NCBI GenBank assembly: GCA_045603305.1
Contig: JAZULV010000059.1
Location: 1 to 64,000 of the forward strand
DNA length: 64,000 nt
Origin: JAFRXK01 sp045603305
GTDB lineage: Bacteria > Bacillota > Clostridia > Lachnospirales > Lachnospiraceae
Direction: 5' to 3'
The notes below the pieces were generated by a model. That model was not told the DNA's origin. It saw only the letters and a list, made by a program, of their open reading frames with translations, and did not search any database. Shown here piece by piece: positions 61,344 through 64,000 of this stretch. Every line of letters begins with the position of its first letter. Position 1 is the stretch's first letter. A program made the translations under genes and the position numbers.

Positions 61344-62786
61344 TTACAACACTCTCAACAGTCTCACATAAAACTCGACTGTCTTTAAAAGCGTCTCTAT
61401 AGGTATTCTTTCATCGCTTCCATGAATCATTCCTCGTTCTGCCTTTGACAGTCTCATGGCAGAAAAGCGGTATACCCTGTCGGTGATTCTACAGTAGTGT
61501 CTGGAATCGCTGCATGCCATCATCAGATACGGAGATACAAGAGCCTCAGGCCAGGTCTTACTAATTACTGATTTCAGCTTATGCCACTCCTCGCAGGAGG
61601 TATCAGAATAAATTGACGGGTTCATGCCATTCACCACTTCCGGCTTAATCTTATCATTTTTCATAACTGACTTTAAGTATTTAGCAGCAGACTCTATTGT
61701 ATCATTGCCTAAAAGTCTTATATTTACGCCGAAGTTTGCCTTTGGCGGCAGCACATTATACGCCTTGCTGCCCTCCATGCGGGTAACTGCAACAGTAGTT
61801 CTCATGATTGCATTAAGCTCTCCGCCGGACATCTTACAAATCAAATCCAGCACCGGCATAAAGCACCAGAGGTTTGCGAAAATCATTCGGTACAGGAAGG
61901 TAGACTCCCTGCCCAATATATCAAACATCTCAGCGACAGGCTTGGTAAGCTGTCTTTTGAAAGGCTTATCTTCAATGCGGGTAACAGCCTTGCTCAGTTC
62001 ACCTAATATAGTGTGTGGAGGTGGAGTAGACGCATGACCTCCCGAAGACTCCAGTGAGAACTTCATGTTAAGGCTGCCTTTTTCACCAATTCCAATCAGA
62101 GCACACTCTTTATCCACACCCGGAAATACCTTTTCCACGACTGCACCGCCTTCATCTAAAACCAGTGCCGGCTTCACACCCTTTTTCTCAAGGTAGCTTA
62201 CAATGTCTGCACAGGTACCTCCGTCAATTTCTTCTTCTCCGGAAAAAGACAAATATAAATCATTTTCAGGTATGTAGCCCTGTCCCAAAAGCATCTCCAG
62301 AGCTTCTACAACACCGCAGAGAGTGCCTTTGGTATCAAGGGTTCCTCTTCCCCAGATGCAGCTATCCTCTATAAGTCCATCAAAAGCAGGCTTTGTCCAG
62401 GTTTCCTCTTCAACAGGCACTACATCATAATGCGCCATGCATACAGAAGGCTTGTCCGAACTCTTGCCCTTAAGGTAGTACAGCAGTCCGGTCTTTCCTA
62501 CCTTCTGAAACTCACAAGCCTTATAGATATTCGGAAAACGCTCCTCCATAAGAGCTTCAAATTTTGCAAATTCGCCTCGGTCAACCAAAGCCTCGTCTCT
62601 ATTTGATACGGTCTTACACTTTATCATAGCAACCATATCATTAATAATCTTCTCATTGTTTAAAGATATCTCATCCGGTATAACTGTCTCTTTTTTGTAA
62701 GGTTTAAAAGAAATAGTACGAATAATTATAACAAATATAAAGCAGACAACTGCTGCCAAAACAATTCCTAAAATAACAGGCCACAT
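61344..62786 (-). CDS. M20-family metallopeptidase (carboxypeptidase S-like)
   Basis: 480 residues. An N-terminal membrane segment (3-25) is followed by the M20 catalytic domain: MAHYDVVPV (His/Asp), WGRGTLDTKG (bridging Asp), FSGEEEIDGG (general base and metal Glu) and LDEGG; the C-terminal metal His is in MIHGSDERI. A small dimerisation domain lies between about 235 and 350. Membrane-anchored, close to yeast carboxypeptidase S. It starts 3 nt after a membrane protein gene upstream, so the three genes act together, possibly in peptide uptake and cleavage. Confidence 0.9.
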   Translation of the reverse strand: MWPVILGIVLAAVVCFIFVIIIRTISFKPYKKETVIPDEISLNNEKIINDMVAMIKCKTVSNRDEALVDRGEFAKFEALMEERFPNIYKACEFQKVGKTGLLYYLKGKSSDKPSVCMAHYDVVPVEEETWTKPAFDGLIEDSCIWGRGTLDTKGTLCGVVEALEMLLGQGYIPENDLYLSFSGEEEIDGGTCADIVSYLEKKGVKPALVLDEGGAVVEKVFPGVDKECALIGIGEKGSLNMKFSLESSGGHASTPPPHTILGELSKAVTRIEDKPFKRQLTKPVAEMFDILGRESTFLYRMIFANLWCFMPVLDLICKMSGGELNAIMRTTVAVTRMEGSKAYNVLPPKANFGVNIRLLGNDTIESAAKYLKSVMKNDKIKPEVVNGMNPSIYSDTSCEEWHKLKSVISKTWPEALVSPYLMMACSDSRHYCRITDRVYRFSAMRLSKAERGMIHGSDERIPIETLLKTVEFYVRLLRVL

Positions 62787-62789
62787 AAT

Positions 62790-63443
62790 TTATAACCACC
62801 CTTTTTTGTACATAATACGTGCTGATACCAGAGTAATAATTACGCCAACCGGCACCATAATTCCGACTGATGAACCAAGAGAAGGTACACAGAGGAAAAT
62901 AGTTACCATAAATATCAAAGGCACAATGGCAATCTTCCAGTTCTTACTCACATAAACTACCGCAAGTCCACCAAATAACGCCGGAAGAATGTTATCAAAG
63001 GCCGGCTTTAACACCGGTGAATTTAGTACCGGAGTAAGAAGTGCCAATGCAAATACACCCACTACCAGAATCAGTGTTGTCACAATAGTACATGTTGCAA
63101 TAGCAATTGTAGAAACAACTTCGCCTTCCTCTGTGCCCGGCTTCACCTTTGCATTCTCCATGGCATTTAAGGCACTCGGTGCCTTTAAGCTTGTAAGATT
63201 TCCGGTTACAAAAGATAAATATGTACCGGCAGTTCCAAGCATCGGTGTGTATGTAATAACCTCAATTACACCTACTGTCCAGTAAATAGGTGCAACGCCT
63301 AATAATCCCTTAAATACAGCTGTCATCTCAGGCCATGCATTGTAGTAAACACAAATCGCCACAGGTACCGTAAGCACAACAACTACCGCTGTCCATATCC
63401 AAGCCTTACCGTAACGGTCAGTTTTCTTCATATATTCACTCAT
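62790..63443 (-). CDS. Membrane protein, six-helix, peptidase-linked
   Basis: 217 residues from the ATG at 63443 (GGAGG 8 nt upstream). Five to six membrane segments at about 17-35, 42-67, 112-135, 145-165, 170-187 and 190-208. A Gly/Thr-rich loop GTAGTYLSFVTGNLTS and the EEGEVVSTIAIA stretch stand out. Not assigned to a named family with confidence. It lies between a second membrane protein gene (13 nt away) and the M20 peptidase (3 nt), so it is probably half of a two-component transporter. Confidence 0.75.
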   Translation of the reverse strand: MSEYMKKTDRYGKAWIWTAVVVVLTVPVAICVYYNAWPEMTAVFKGLLGVAPIYWTVGVIEVITYTPMLGTAGTYLSFVTGNLTSLKAPSALNAMENAKVKPGTEEGEVVSTIAIATCTIVTTLILVVGVFALALLTPVLNSPVLKPAFDNILPALFGGLAVVYVSKNWKIAIVPLIFMVTIFLCVPSLGSSVGIMVPVGVIITLVSARIMYKKGWL

Positions 63444-63456
63444 TGTCACGACCTCC

Positions 63457-64000
63457 TTAGTTAATTAAATTTGATATTATAATTGCTCCTGCCATGGCAC
63501 CAACCATACTAATAGCCAGTGCATAGGTTTCAAGCCACTTAAACTTCTTTATCAGCAGTCCGATGATACCCATAATCACCGCCGAAATAATCAGAACAAA
63601 TACCGGTATCCAGCCATTTAATCCGGCTCTGACATCTGCAAAAACCACACCTAAGAAGGCAGAAATCATACCAAGGAAAATCGATGTAAGGAATATATCT
63701 CCCCACTTCGCGTCCTTCTGCTTTAACTTGCCCATACCGCCCTGTATCTTCTTCATAAGAATCGGCGGCAGAATAATACTAGGCATAATTCCAAGAGTCA
63801 TAACCCAGGCAATTGCTGAATAAATCTTCGGGTCTGTGATTGTCTCAGAAAGTGAAATGCCTAAAGCATTGGCGGTAGATGTTGCCGCCGGCAGCTCATA
63901 TGTAATCGCACCGATTACACTCATACGAATCCACGGAAGGGGAATACCTAAAAACTTTGACAAGGTAATAACTCCGATAAGGATTGACAAAGCCGGCGCA
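63457..64000 (-). CDS. Membrane protein, partial (DUF5058-like?)
   Basis: The reading frame runs off the window end; no start is seen, as the frame is open through position 64000. Visible part about 180 residues with five membrane segments and the stretch PWIRMSVIGAITYELPAATSTANALG, reminiscent of DUF5058 proteins (from memory, unverified). Paired with the following membrane protein and M20 peptidase. Possibly the larger half of a substrate transporter. Confidence 0.7.
   Translation of the reverse strand, partial: APALSILIGVITLSKFLGIPLPWIRMSVIGAITYELPAATSTANALGISLSETITDPKIYSAIAWVMTLGIMPSIILPPILMKKIQGGMGKLKQKDAKWGDIFLTSIFLGMISAFLGVVFADVRAGLNGWIPVFVLIISAVIMGIIGLLIKKFKWLETYALAISMVGAMAGAIIISNLIN

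Overview
The window looks like a chromosomal segment of a low-GC anaerobic Firmicute, most likely a member of the Lachnospiraceae. The reasons are the AT-rich DNA, strong AGGAGG ribosome binding sites, class III fructose-1,6-bisphosphatase, type III glutamine synthetase, an MsmX/UgpC-type sugar ATPase with a CdaR-type regulator, and fused Wzz/BY-kinase capsule genes. The genus is not clear from sequence alone. I saw no rRNA, tRNA, CRISPR array, insertion sequence or integrase.

Layout. 1-1400: a Mn2+ (yybP-ykoY) riboswitch with an overlapping terminator drives a CaCA-family cation antiporter. 1400-9300: a Gfo/Idh/MocA oxidoreductase with a cupin, type III glutamine synthetase, sortase B, SfsA, UDP-galactopyranose mutase and UDP-glucose dehydrogenase. 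9400-12600: a secreted GH5 glucanase with two near-identical carbohydrate-binding modules. 12700-16700: a four-gene Gld-like ABC system.

16800-45400 is a large cell-surface polysaccharide region, almost all on the minus strand. It holds two fused Wzz/BY-kinases, two divergent membrane-anchored Ig-like (DUF5011-type) proteins, a block with LytR-CpsA-Psr protein, PqqD-like protein, PHP tyrosine phosphatase, S26 peptidase and ABC exporter, and then a plus-strand island with msmX and a CdaR/PucR regulator. After these come a Wzt-like ATPase, a sugar-phosphate transferase, two small membrane proteins, a DUF4956/VTC pair, three glycosyltransferases, a CDP-glucose branch (RfbF, RfbG, a reductase/epimerase and an RmlC-like epimerase), an aldo/keto reductase, a Wzy-like polymerase and an acyltransferase. 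No polysaccharide permease (Wzm) or flippase (Wzx) is visible.

45600-64000 is more mixed: class III fbp, an ArsB/CitT-like transporter, a membrane-anchored NACHT-type NTPase next to a GTPase-DUF697 protein (a possible defence or stress pair), a GltS-like symporter, a PlsC-like acyltransferase with a zinc ribbon, a cytosolic 5'-nucleotidase-like phosphatase, a NiCo riboswitch controlling a CDF metal exporter, an HTH/ORF6N pair with twin palindromic operators, a flavin reductase-like protein, an M20 peptidase and two membrane proteins, the last cut by the window end.

The strongest unusual signals are two different metal riboswitches each in front of a cation exporter, the NACHT/GTPase pair, the autoregulated-looking HTH/ORF6N operon, and a PqqD/S26/ABC set with no visible precursor peptide or radical SAM enzyme inside a capsule locus.
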